A stretch of 11,103 nucleotides of DNA, taken from the NCBI GenBank assembly GCA_965149945.1, contig CBCTTQ010000039.1, forward strand, positions 1-11,103, written 5' to 3'. This document shows positions 1 to 5,556 of this stretch, piece by piece. The notes beneath the pieces are model-generated. The model saw only the letters and a list, made by a program, of their open reading frames with translations, had not been told where the DNA came from and did not search any database. The DNA is from JAHZFN01 sp965149945. GTDB lineage: Bacteria > Bacillota > Dehalobacteriia > UBA4068 > UBA4997. The position numbers and the translations under genes were made by a program. The stretch's first letter is position 1, and each line of letters starts with the position of its first letter.

Positions 1-510
1 ATGGGTTTCATCTGCTGTTTCATGACGCAGCAGATACCGATCGGCACCCGCGTCAAAAAGTCGCTGATAGGATTGGCGATCACGCTCACCAACGGAAAGG
101 GTAATAGCACAATCAGGATAAGCTTGCCGAATAGCCGCGACAATTTCTTCCAATTTCGCGTCCGTATAAAAAGGGTCTTCCCCGCTTTGTAAAACAAATG
201 TCCGAAAGCCGTAACGATAGCCCGCCGCGCAACAAGACAAAATCATCTCTCGATCCAATCGATAACGATGCAATGTTTGATTTCCTCGTCGAATGCCGCA
301 ATAGTAGCAATTATTTTTGCAGTAATTGCTGAATTCCACAATCCCGCGAATAAAAATGTTTTTCCCGAATTTTCGCACAGCCAATTCCCTCGCTAAACCT
401 GCGGCTAACGAACGATCCGCCTCGGTATAAGAAGAGAGTAATTGTTTCCACTCTTCTGACGCCAACCGCCGCCGCGTGCTGAGTTTTTCAATTAATTCCT
501 GATTGTTCAT
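1..510 (-). CDS. hydE: [FeFe]-hydrogenase maturase HydE, radical SAM (N-terminal 170 residues; runs off the left edge)
   Basis: HydE is a radical SAM enzyme that acts with HydG and HydF to build the 2Fe subcluster of the [FeFe]-hydrogenase H-cluster. Read on the minus strand from the ATG at 508-510, the frame stays open to the window edge. The radical SAM motif C-x3-C-x2-C is at residues 64, 68 and 71, preceded by RGIVEFSNYC and followed by CGIRRGN. Further HydE-like signatures are LQSGEDPFY (about 109-117) and LLRHETADE near the truncated end. The cysteine positions fit the known layout of HydE, where they fall near residues 63-70. BioB and PylB are related radical SAM families, but the EFSNYCKNNCYYCG and RHETA context favours HydE. 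It follows the Crp/Fnr gene after 60 bp with no visible terminator, so it is probably the distal gene of the ABC transporter operon. A GAGAGG ribosome-binding site precedes the ATG. HydG, HydF or the hydrogenase may lie beyond the left edge. Confidence 0.92.
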   Translation of the reverse strand, partial: MNNQELIEKLSTRRRLASEEWKQLLSSYTEADRSLAAGLARELAVRKFGKNIFIRGIVEFSNYCKNNCYYCGIRRGNQTLHRYRLDREMILSCCAAGYRYGFRTFVLQSGEDPFYTDAKLEEIVAAIRQAYPDCAITLSVGERDRQSYQRLFDAGADRYLLRHETADETH

Positions 511-570
511 AGCTTCAGTTTCCTCTCTTTTCCCAATTCATTTTCCGATGTCCTTTTCGTCTTATTCTCT

Positions 571-1266
571 TTATGGTATGTCCTTTTTGTTTTCTTTATC
601 ATGATCAAATCGCAACAACCGAAAATGATTTTTTCGAAATTCTAATAATCCTTCCGACCGCATACGAGAAAGTTCTCGCGAAAGGGCGCTGCGATCAATG
701 CCCAAATAAGCTGCCATGGTTTCCCGATCCATGTCCAAAACAAACTCCGCCTCTTTGCTTTGCCCGACACATTGGGAAAAGAAGGTAACCAGCTTTGCTC
801 GCAGACTTTTTTTGGAAAGTACCTGAATCCGATCGTTCATCTGTAACGTTCGATTCGCCAACAAATAAGTAAATCGTAATTGCGCGTCAGTCAATTGTCG
901 CGGGTGCTTTCGCAAATTATCACAACTGAGCCAAAGCACTCGGCAATCCGTGAAAGCAAGGATATACATCTCCGTCAAGCGGCGCGTAAAACACAAAGCC
1001 TCTCCGAAGGTGATCCCTTTGGCGACATTGGCCATAATGACGCGATCTCCATTAATATCATCCATCACCGCCTGTACAGTTCCGTCCAACACAAGACCGA
1101 ATTGATCCATGGTTTCTTCTGTTCCCACCAGAAAGGTACCCCTACCGTAAGACTTGATAGAGCCTTGATAGTACTGTAGGTGCTGCCGCAACTCCCTCTC
1201 ACTTAAACCGCGAAAAAGAACGGAATCCGACAAAACAGAGCGATCCTCTTCCCGCAAATCAATCAT
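571..1266 (-). CDS. Crp/Fnr-family transcriptional regulator in the hydE/ABC transporter operon
   Basis: A 231-residue protein with the Crp/Fnr layout: a cyclic-nucleotide-binding-like beta-roll (about 20-120, including VLDGTVQAVMDDINGDRVI and FGEAL), a long dimerisation helix, and a C-terminal winged helix-turn-helix (about 180-206). The recognition helix is DRSALSRELSRM. I chose the ATG at 1264-1266 over an in-frame ATG 39 bases upstream because GGGAGG lies 7-8 bases before it, overlapping the end of the ATPase gene, and the beta-roll begins just after. The longer start would overlap the ATPase frame and lacks such a site. The FNR-type N-terminal cysteine cluster is absent, so the sensed signal is unknown (nucleotide, heme, NO and redox are all possible). 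Four bases separate it from the ATPase stop, so the two are co-transcribed. The paired GTTGC-N4-GCAAC sites at the operon promoter are the obvious candidate targets, implying autoregulation (inference). It is paralogous to the regulator at 8863-9549. Confidence 0.9.
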   Translation of the reverse strand: MIDLREEDRSVLSDSVLFRGLSERELRQHLQYYQGSIKSYGRGTFLVGTEETMDQFGLVLDGTVQAVMDDINGDRVIMANVAKGITFGEALCFTRRLTEMYILAFTDCRVLWLSCDNLRKHPRQLTDAQLRFTYLLANRTLQMNDRIQVLSKKSLRAKLVTFFSQCVGQSKEAEFVLDMDRETMAAYLGIDRSALSRELSRMRSEGLLEFRKNHFRLLRFDHDKENKKDIP

Positions 1267-1270
1267 ACCG

Positions 1271-2353
1271 TTACACCTCCCGGCCGGCATACGTAGTTTT
1301 AACACGAATATTCGTCAAAGCGGAAAGACGCAGCGTCATTTCTTCCACAATTTTTCTGGGAGCGTCTACCGTCACGCTGATGATGAAAATCCCCACATCC
1401 TTATAAGGCATCCCCATTCTGCCGATGATATAGGAACTGTATTGATGCAACAACTCATTAATTTGTTCCGCGGCTTCAGATTGATGAGAAATAATCGAAA
1501 GCACCGCCAGTGTTTTTTGATTGGCGCGGTCGGAGTATCGCAATTCTTGCTCCGAAAAAATATTGCTCACCACTTCAACGGGAAGCACATCCGCCAACAT
1601 GCGATCAGAAGTTTCGATTTGATTGATAACCGCCTTCACGCCAAAAGCCGTCTGAATGTTCTCTTCAGTAATCACCTCTTTGGTCTTGCCGAACAAGTAT
1701 TTGCCGCCTTTGCACAAAAGCAGAGATTTGTTAGCGCGTTGTAAAGCGTGGGCAGGATAATGCGTGTTAAACACACAGATCATCCCCCGGGCTGCCATCC
1801 GACTCATAATTTCCAAAATCACCAACTGGTTTTTAAAATCCAAATTGGATTCCGGTTCATCCAAAATCAAAATTTCCGGCTCAGCGGCCAACGCTCGGGC
1901 AATCAGTACCATCTGCAATTCCCCTCCGCTGATTTCATTACAATTTTTTTTTGCCAAATACGCCAATCCCATCTCTTCCATCACATCGCGGGCAATTTTC
2001 ACATCGTCAGCAGAAGGTTTGGAAAATACGCCGAAATGGCTGGCGCGTCCCAACAGAATCATCTCTTCCACCGTATAAGCGGAAACCACATTTTTAGCCT
2101 GAGGAACATAGGCGATATGCTGCCACAATTCCCGCACCGGAATTTGCTGAATGTCGCGTCCAAAAAGCAGACTTTCTCCTTTTTCCCAAGGCAAAAAACC
2201 CATGATACAGCGGAGCAATGTGGTTTTTCCGGCACCGTTAGGACCTAAAATCGCCAATAAATCTCCCCGTTCCGCTTGAAAGTCAATATGCTCTAACAGA
2301 GGTTCGGTACGTTTCCGATAACGAAAACACCCATCCCTTACTTCTAATGTCAT
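1271..2353 (-). CDS. ABC transporter ATP-binding protein (FecE/BtuD type) fused to a TM1266-like hydrogenase-system regulator domain
   Basis: A 360-residue cytoplasmic ATPase that should power the FecCD-type permease encoded just upstream. The ATPase core shows Walker A GPNGAGKTT (37-45), Q-loop Gln85 in YVPQ, signature SGGELQ (142-147), Walker B LILDEP (162-167) with Glu166 as catalytic base, D-loop SNLD (169-172) and switch His198. FecE/BtuD-type ATPases usually end near 250-270 residues. This one continues for about 100 more. Residues 279-360 carry INELLHQYSSYIIGRMGMPY and end with RVKTTYAG, the pattern of the small stand-alone TM1266 family (iron-only hydrogenase system regulator, a ferredoxin/ACT-like fold). 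The start is the ATG at 2351-2353, with AGGAGG nine bases upstream. A TTG nine bases further out directly abuts that site and is unlikely. The ATG overlaps the permease stop (ATGA). The added domain could gate transport according to metal or cofactor status, as C-terminal ACT-like domains do in MetN (inference). Substrate is unknown; iron chelate, heme or corrinoid are possible. Confidence 0.9.
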   Translation of the reverse strand: MTLEVRDGCFRYRKRTEPLLEHIDFQAERGDLLAILGPNGAGKTTLLRCIMGFLPWEKGESLLFGRDIQQIPVRELWQHIAYVPQAKNVVSAYTVEEMILLGRASHFGVFSKPSADDVKIARDVMEEMGLAYLAKKNCNEISGGELQMVLIARALAAEPEILILDEPESNLDFKNQLVILEIMSRMAARGMICVFNTHYPAHALQRANKSLLLCKGGKYLFGKTKEVITEENIQTAFGVKAVINQIETSDRMLADVLPVEVVSNIFSEQELRYSDRANQKTLAVLSIISHQSEAAEQINELLHQYSSYIIGRMGMPYKDVGIFIISVTVDAPRKIVEEMTLRLSALTNIRVKTTYAGREV

Positions 2354-3375
2354 AACTGCCAACCTCCTGTTTTCTTCAGCAAAGCGATAAAGAACGGCGC
2401 GCCGATGATAGCGGTCAAAACAGAAATAGGAATTTCCGCCGCCGAAACACTGCGTGCCAGAGTATCCACCACAACCATAAACACTGCCCCAACACTGATA
2501 GAAGCAGGAATTAACGAAAGGTGATTACTGCCAAAACGCATTCGACAGATATGGGGAACGATCAAACCAACCCAACCTACTTGACCGCACATAGAAACAC
2601 AAGAGGCAGTCATAGCAGTGGCACAGATCACCGTTACTCCCCGCAAAAGACGCATATCGGTACCACTGGCTCGCGCCTCGTCATCAGAAAGAGGCAATAT
2701 ATTCAACCGCCAGCGCAGCAAAAACAGCAACAAGATGCTGAGCAAAATCAGCGGCGCCCCTAAAAGCAACTGCGAATAACCGGAAGCGCTTAAACTGCCC
2801 ATCAACCAATAGGTAATAGAGGGCAACTGCGATTCTGTATCCGCCACAAATTTCACCAAAGAAACCAATGCCTGGAACAAAGAACCAATCATAATCCCTG
2901 CCAAAACAATGGTATTGGCGGAATTACTCTTAATTTTACCGGAAAGATAGGTCATGGTAACCGCTATGGCGCCGGTTGCCAACGCCAAAATTTGCATTCC
3001 TATCAAATTAAACCCCCAGAGCAGCCCCAACGCCGCCCCCAAACTGGCTCCGGAAGCGACTCCCAAAGTGTCCGGTGTTGCCAGAGGATTAGAAAACAAA
3101 CTCTGGAACACACAACCCGCCACAGAAAGTCCCGCTCCTACCAACAGCGCCAATAACACCCGCGGCAAACGAATAGACCAAAGCACCGTTTCAATTTGCG
3201 CGCTTACATCATAGTCAGCGCCAAACAAATTACAAAAAGATTGAAATACCGTCATAGGCGATATGCTAAAACGTCCGATCATCAAAGCTAATACCGCCGC
3301 TACTAACGGCAAGAAAAACAAAACAATTTTGGCACGCAAAGACAATGCTCCTACTATTTTTTGGTTTTTACCCAA
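2350..3375 (-). CDS. FecCD-family ABC transporter permease (iron chelate/cobalamin/heme type)
   Basis: A 341-residue, highly hydrophobic permease of the FecCD/BtuC family, with enough hydrophobic segments for about nine or ten membrane helices. Family signatures visible are WSIRLPRVL (66-74), GCVFQSLFSNPLATPDTLG (87-105), the cytoplasmic coupling segment LSDDEARASGTD (229-240), GWVGLIVPHICR (267-278) and EIPISVLTAIIGAPF near the C-terminus. Such permeases homodimerise and work with a FecE/BtuD-type ATPase, encoded immediately downstream with a 4-bp overlap. The start is a TTG (3373-3375): GGAGG lies nine bases upstream and no ATG occurs until well inside the protein. It is the first gene of the operon, about 83 nt downstream of the predicted transcription start. 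No periplasmic/lipoprotein binding protein gene is next to it, which is unusual for the family, so the substrate cannot be assigned. The context with hydE suggests iron or an iron cofactor (inference). Confidence 0.93.
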   Translation of the reverse strand: MGKNQKIVGALSLRAKIVLFFLPLVAAVLALMIGRFSISPMTVFQSFCNLFGADYDVSAQIETVLWSIRLPRVLLALLVGAGLSVAGCVFQSLFSNPLATPDTLGVASGASLGAALGLLWGFNLIGMQILALATGAIAVTMTYLSGKIKSNSANTIVLAGIMIGSLFQALVSLVKFVADTESQLPSITYWLMGSLSASGYSQLLLGAPLILLSILLLFLLRWRLNILPLSDDEARASGTDMRLLRGVTVICATAMTASCVSMCGQVGWVGLIVPHICRMRFGSNHLSLIPASISVGAVFMVVVDTLARSVSAAEIPISVLTAIIGAPFFIALLKKTGGWQL

Positions 3376-3430
3376 CGCTATGCACCTCCAACCTCTGTTT
3401 CCATTGTAACAAGGCTCCGAACGACATTCT

Positions 3431-3444
3431 GTTGCAACGGCAAC
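3431..3444. promoter_or_regulatory. Crp/Fnr-like operator GTTGC-N4-GCAAC, downstream copy
   Basis: A perfect 5-4-5 inverted repeat, GTTGC AACG GCAAC, within the predicted 5' leader, centred about +21.5 from the predicted start of the leftward promoter. A site here would be expected to block transcription when bound. A further half-site (GTTGCC, 3450-3455) lies next to it. The same 14-bp pattern recurs at 3517-3530. The 4-bp spacer and symmetric pentamers are typical of Crp/Fnr-family sites, and a Crp/Fnr gene lies in the operon. Confidence 0.6.
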
Positions 3445-3464
3445 TGAATGTTGCCGCCGCCCCC

Positions 3465-3493
3465 ATTGTACCAGAAGTTTTTATCCCTGTAAA
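3465..3493 (-). promoter_or_regulatory. Sigma70-type promoter of the permease-ATPase-crp-hydE operon
   Basis: On the minus strand, -35 TTTACA (3488-3493) is separated by 17 bp from -10 TACAAT (3465-3470), and TGG just before the -10 makes it an extended -10. The predicted start is near 3458, leaving an 83-nt leader before the TTG start of the permease. The promoter is close to consensus, so regulation is more likely to be repression or modulation than absolute activator dependence. Confidence 0.7.
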
Positions 3494-3516
3494 GAGCAAA
3501 AGCCCTGTCAGAATCT

Positions 3517-3530
3517 GTTGCAAAGGCAAC
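3517..3530. promoter_or_regulatory. Crp/Fnr-like operator GTTGC-N4-GCAAC, upstream copy
   Basis: A perfect 5-4-5 inverted repeat, GTTGC AAAG GCAAC, upstream of the -35 element and centred about -65.5. It differs from the copy at 3431-3444 at only one spacer base, and the similarity extends a few bases beyond it on the minus strand (ACAGA). The two centres are 86 bp apart, about eight helical turns, so cooperative binding with looping across the promoter is geometrically possible (inference). Confidence 0.6.
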
Positions 3531-3544
3531 GATTTGTCGAAAAT

Positions 3545-3940
3545 TTTTTTTGCTTTTTGGCTCGCGCCTATTTTTTTTACTTATTCACTATCATCTGAAA
3601 TTTTTTCTTTTGTATCGCGCATCGCTTTCGCTGTAGCAATCTTTGCCACAATTCTCGCGAATATCCTTTTTCGTACATCGGTTTGTCAATCTGCTCTGAA
3701 TATTTTCTGCCGCAAAATATAACAGAAACGCGATTTTTTTAATAACCAAAAGAAAAAATATCCGGCATTTATCTTCATTTTTTGTTTTGCTTCTTGAACC
3801 ATAAGGGTTCCAAATCTTCTCAGCAAAATATATTCACAGAGTTTCCTTTTCAAACTCATAACAGGGAAAATCGCGACATCTTTATGGAAACCAAAAATTT
3901 TCATATTGTTTGAAATTTTCTTACTATTATATACGACTGC
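3545..3940. other. AT-rich intergenic stretch without a recognisable gene
   Basis: About 400 bases between the divergent ABC operon and trmO, rich in T and A runs. Open frames on both strands lack ribosome-binding sites and resemble no protein family I recognise. The only notable small features are the possible promoter at 3660-3689 and a weak hairpin GAACC-N5-GGTTC (3796-3810). A decayed gene or an unrecognised RNA cannot be excluded. Confidence 0.5.
3660..3689 (-). promoter_or_regulatory. Possible distal leftward promoter
   Basis: On the minus strand, TTGACA (3684-3689), an 18-bp spacer and GATATT (3660-3665) form a passable sigma70 promoter about 195 bp upstream of the main operon promoter. 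The -35 is perfect but the -10 and spacer are not optimal, and such matches arise by chance in AT-rich DNA. It would give a longer leader containing both GTTGC-N4-GCAAC sites. Confidence 0.25.
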
Positions 3941-4012
3941 ACATAGTTCCTTTTGTACGTATTTTGCCAGATCAGATTTTTTCCTTTTCCCGCGCGAAAC
4001 AACAAAAACTTC

Positions 4013-4041
4013 TTGCTAAAAAAAACAACAGCCGTTACAAT
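4013..4041 (+). promoter_or_regulatory. Promoter of trmO
   Basis: -35 TTGCTA (4013-4018), a 17-bp spacer and -10 TACAAT (4036-4041) place the start near 4048, only about 20 nt before the trmO ATG. The leader therefore contains little more than the AGGAGG ribosome-binding site. Confidence 0.6.
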
Positions 4042-4067
4042 AAAGAAAGAACAGGAGGATTCAAATT

Positions 4068-4742
4068 ATGAAAATCATCGCTCATATTCACAGCGATTTT
4101 CCCGACAAATTCGGCATTCCCCGCCAAAGCGGTTTGGTGGAAAATCTGATTTCCACCGTTATTTTCGAGCCGCCTTATCGCAGTACCGATGCTCTGCGCG
4201 GACTGGAACAGTACTCTCACCTATGGTTGATCTGGCAATTTTCGGAAAACCTGGATGCCGGTTGGCGCCCGTTGGTTCGCCCTCCGAAGCTGGGCGGCAA
4301 CATCAAAAAAGGTGTATTTGCTACCCGCTCTCCTTTTCGTCCCAATCCCATCGGCCTTTCTTCAGTTAAACTAGAATCTATTATTTATACCAAAGAGCAT
4401 GGTCCTATTTTGCAAGTCAGCGGCGCCGACTTAATGGATCGCACCCCCATCTATGACATAAAACCTTACCTGCCCATCACCGATTGCCACCCGGAAGCCC
4501 AAGGAGGCTTTACGGAAAACCTGCATCTGGAACCTCTGCAAGTGATTCTGCCGCCGGAGACAGCAGAGAAACTTTCTGCGGACTGCAGGGAATTGCTAAT
4601 TCAAATCCTGGCACAAGATCCCCGTCCTTCCTATCAACATGATCCGGAACGGATTTACGGTCTTTCTTTTCGACAATATAATATTCGCTTCCGAGTCGAC
4701 GGCAAAACATTGACTGTCTGCGAAATTCAAACCCGCCGCTAA
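4068..4742 (+). CDS. trmO: tRNA (adenine(37)-N6)-methyltransferase TrmO (YaeB/TsaA family)
   Basis: TrmO is a SAM-dependent enzyme that N6-methylates t6A at position 37 of certain ANN-decoding tRNAs, tuning decoding in the cytoplasm. The 224-residue product matches the family across its length. Early IHSDFPDKFGIPRQSG (about 7-22) is the N-terminal signature. LVRPPKLGGN followed by GVFATRSPFRPNPIGLSS (about residues 85-103) is the core beta-barrel signature of the family. DRTPIYDIKPYLPI and the C-terminal LAQDPRPSYQHDPERIYG are also characteristic. Length is close to the usual 220-240 residues. The ATG is preceded by AGGAGG nine bases upstream and a promoter 30 bases upstream. It appears monocistronic: the next gene starts about 300 bp downstream behind its own promoter. 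It has no evident functional link to the iron genes on either side. Confidence 0.93.
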   Translation: MKIIAHIHSDFPDKFGIPRQSGLVENLISTVIFEPPYRSTDALRGLEQYSHLWLIWQFSENLDAGWRPLVRPPKLGGNIKKGVFATRSPFRPNPIGLSSVKLESIIYTKEHGPILQVSGADLMDRTPIYDIKPYLPITDCHPEAQGGFTENLHLEPLQVILPPETAEKLSADCRELLIQILAQDPRPSYQHDPERIYGLSFRQYNIRFRVDGKTLTVCEIQTRR

Positions 4743-4814
4743 AGAAAACAGGTTTTGGAACGAACATCCAGGAAAACCTCAAAATAAAAAAGAAAATATT
4801 TTTTAGAAAAATCC

Positions 4815-4843
4815 TTGACAGATGAATTCTTTCATGGTATTAT
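4815..4843 (+). promoter_or_regulatory. Strong promoter of the feo operon
   Basis: Perfect -35 TTGACA (4815-4820), a 17-bp spacer and -10 TATTAT (4838-4843), with an extended -10 TGG immediately before it. The predicted start is G4850, which is also the first base of the GTTAGC inverted repeat. A promoter this strong needs repression, so the repeats overlapping the start are good operator candidates. I see no Fur-box-like sequence around it. Confidence 0.75.
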
Positions 4844-4847
4844 GACA

Positions 4848-4867
4848 TTGTTAGCGAAAGCTAACAA
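4848..4867. promoter_or_regulatory. Inverted repeat TTGTTAGC-N4-GCTAACAA at the feo transcription start
   Basis: A perfect 8-4-8 inverted repeat with spacer GAAA, covering the predicted +1. As DNA it is a candidate repressor site. As RNA it would form a GAAA-tetraloop hairpin at the very 5' end of the feo mRNA. The core GTTAGC-N4-GCTAAC recurs at 4883-4898. Confidence 0.6.
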
Positions 4868-4882
4868 CTTTTTTGACACCAT

Positions 4883-4898
4883 GTTAGCTTCTGCTAAC
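4883..4898. promoter_or_regulatory. Second inverted repeat GTTAGC-N4-GCTAAC in the feo leader
   Basis: A perfect 6-4-6 inverted repeat with spacer TTCT. The half-sites are identical to those of the upstream copy, while the spacer differs. The centres are 33 bp apart, about three helical turns, placing both sites on one face of the DNA. Conserved arms with a free spacer fit a dimeric protein-binding site better than a loop-specific RNA. Confidence 0.6.
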
Positions 4899-4901
4899 CA
4901 T

Positions 4902-4990
4902 ATGGGCGACCGGATTCCCGCTCCGCTTTGCTTGATTTGGCATAACCCTTTCGCGACGTAAGCACCGCGGGAAACGCGCGTTTTCTTTTT
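4902..4990 (+). promoter_or_regulatory. Structured feo 5' leader, possible attenuator
   Basis: TTCCCGC (4915-4921) can pair perfectly with GCGGGAA (4967-4973), enclosing TGCTT/AAGCA (4929-4933/4960-4964). The 3' arm also overlaps a competing hairpin CGCG-GGAAA-CGCG (4966-4978), followed by a T-rich run (4981-4990). Mutually exclusive folds before a T-run are the layout of an attenuator or riboswitch. The competing stem is only four GC pairs and I recognise no known riboswitch class, so this is tentative. Confidence 0.3.
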
Positions 4991-5039
4991 ACTCAACGGT
5001 TACCCAATGCTAATGTTATTGGCAAAGGAGATGAGTCAG

Positions 5040-5249
5040 ATGCCACTTTCCATGGCTAACGAATCTGAAGTCCATTATATCAAAAGAATCGGCGGAAACG
5101 ACGACGTAAAACGATTCCTCCATAATTTGGGATTCATTGTAGGCGAGATGGTTACCGTTATCGCAAAAATTGATAACAACGTCATTGTAAAAATCAAAGA
5201 AGCCAGAGTTGCCATCAGCGAAGAAATGGCGAAAAAAATCATCGTATAA
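5040..5249 (+). CDS. feoA: FeoA-family protein, first copy
   Basis: A 69-residue SH3-like FeoA protein, the small cytoplasmic partner of FeoB. Family features are the early IKRIGGND segment, FLHNLGFIVGEMVTVIAKI (centre), and the closing VIVKIKEARVAISEEMAKKIIV, the beta-strand and helix pattern typical of FeoA C-termini. I chose the ATG at 5040 because AGGAG (5026-5030) lies nine bases upstream. The longer in-frame start at 5007 would place that ribosome-binding site inside the gene and add residues without family resemblance. It sits about 190 nt downstream of the feo promoter and 76 bp before a second feoA. Tandem FeoA genes before feoB are common in anaerobes; the division of labour between copies is not known. 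Confidence 0.9.
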   Translation: MPLSMANESEVHYIKRIGGNDDVKRFLHNLGFIVGEMVTVIAKIDNNVIVKIKEARVAISEEMAKKIIV

Positions 5250-5325
5250 TCCACGCGAATAAAATTTATCCTAATTTATTCATAAATCCAATATTTTATT
5301 ATTTTTTTAGAAAGGCAGAGTCATC

Positions 5326-5553
5326 ATGAAAACATTACGCGACGCAAAACCCGGTCAGACAGTGCAAGTCGTTAAAATTACCGGGGAAGGCGCCATTCGG
5401 CGCCGAATCATGGACATGGGAATTACCAAAGGAATCGACATTTATATCAGGAAAGTGGCGCCCTTGGGCGATCCCATTGAGGTTACGGTCAGAAATTATG
5501 AATTGAGCCTGCGCAAGGCCGACGCAGAAATGATCATTACGGAGGTAGACTAA
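5326..5553 (+). CDS. feoA: FeoA-family protein, second copy
   Basis: A 75-residue FeoA domain beginning MKTLRDAKPGQTVQVVKI. RRRIMDMGITKGIDIYI (about 26-42) is the classical FeoA segment, followed by APLGDPIEVTVRNYELSLRK, a good match to the PLGDPI-x5-G/Y-x-L-x-LR consensus. It is closer to canonical FeoA than the first copy. A GAAAGGCAG ribosome-binding site precedes the ATG, and only three bases separate its stop from feoB, so translation is probably coupled. The 76-bp gap upstream is very AT-rich and contains AATAAAAT/ATTTTATT arms before a T-run, which could weakly attenuate or be a processing site. Confidence 0.93.
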   Translation: MKTLRDAKPGQTVQVVKITGEGAIRRRIMDMGITKGIDIYIRKVAPLGDPIEVTVRNYELSLRKADAEMIITEVD

Positions 5554-5556
5554 AAA

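Noticed and set aside
1264..1305. Longer N-terminus for the first Crp/Fnr protein, from an ATG at 1305
   Set aside because: It would overlap the end of the ATPase gene and has no good ribosome-binding site. GGGAGG is well placed for the ATG at 1266.
1748..2248. Rightward open frame of 166 codons opposite the ATPase gene
   Set aside because: It lies antisense to a fully conserved ABC ATPase, with no ribosome-binding site and no recognisable product.
2351..2362. TTG start for the ATPase nine bases upstream of the ATG
   Set aside because: The AGGAGG directly abuts the TTG, leaving no spacing. The ATG at 2353 has nine-base spacing and the classical ATGA overlap.
3345..3722. Rightward open frame of 125 codons overlapping the permease start and its promoter
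   Set aside because: No ribosome-binding site, composition follows the T-rich DNA, it overlaps well-supported regulatory sites on the other strand, and the product resembles no known family.
3686..3904. Leftward open frame of 72 codons in the AT-rich gap
   Set aside because: No ribosome-binding site before the ATG and a Lys/Phe-rich product explained by AT-rich DNA. An AT-rich -10-like TATAAT (3926-3931) lies upstream but has no matching -35.
4750..4805. Terminator after trmO (GGTTTT...AAAACC followed by A/T-rich sequence)
   Set aside because: The stem contains a bulge and is AT-rich, and the T-run at 4799-4804 lies about 20 bases beyond it rather than directly behind. Not convincing as an intrinsic terminator.
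4815..4900. Fur box or DtxR/IdeR box at the feo promoter
   Set aside because: No GATAATGATAATC-like sequence is present. The GTTAG/CTAAC arms recall DtxR-type sites, but the spacing (six bases rather than one between the pentamers) does not match the 19-bp DtxR consensus.
5007..5039. Longer start for the first FeoA
   Set aside because: The AGGAG for the downstream ATG would lie inside the gene, and the added residues do not fit the FeoA family.
5250..5325. AATAAAAT/ATTTTATT arms before a T-run in the feoA1-feoA2 gap
   Set aside because: Pure A/T pairing is too weak for a confident terminator, and the downstream feoA2-feoB genes clearly belong to the same operon.
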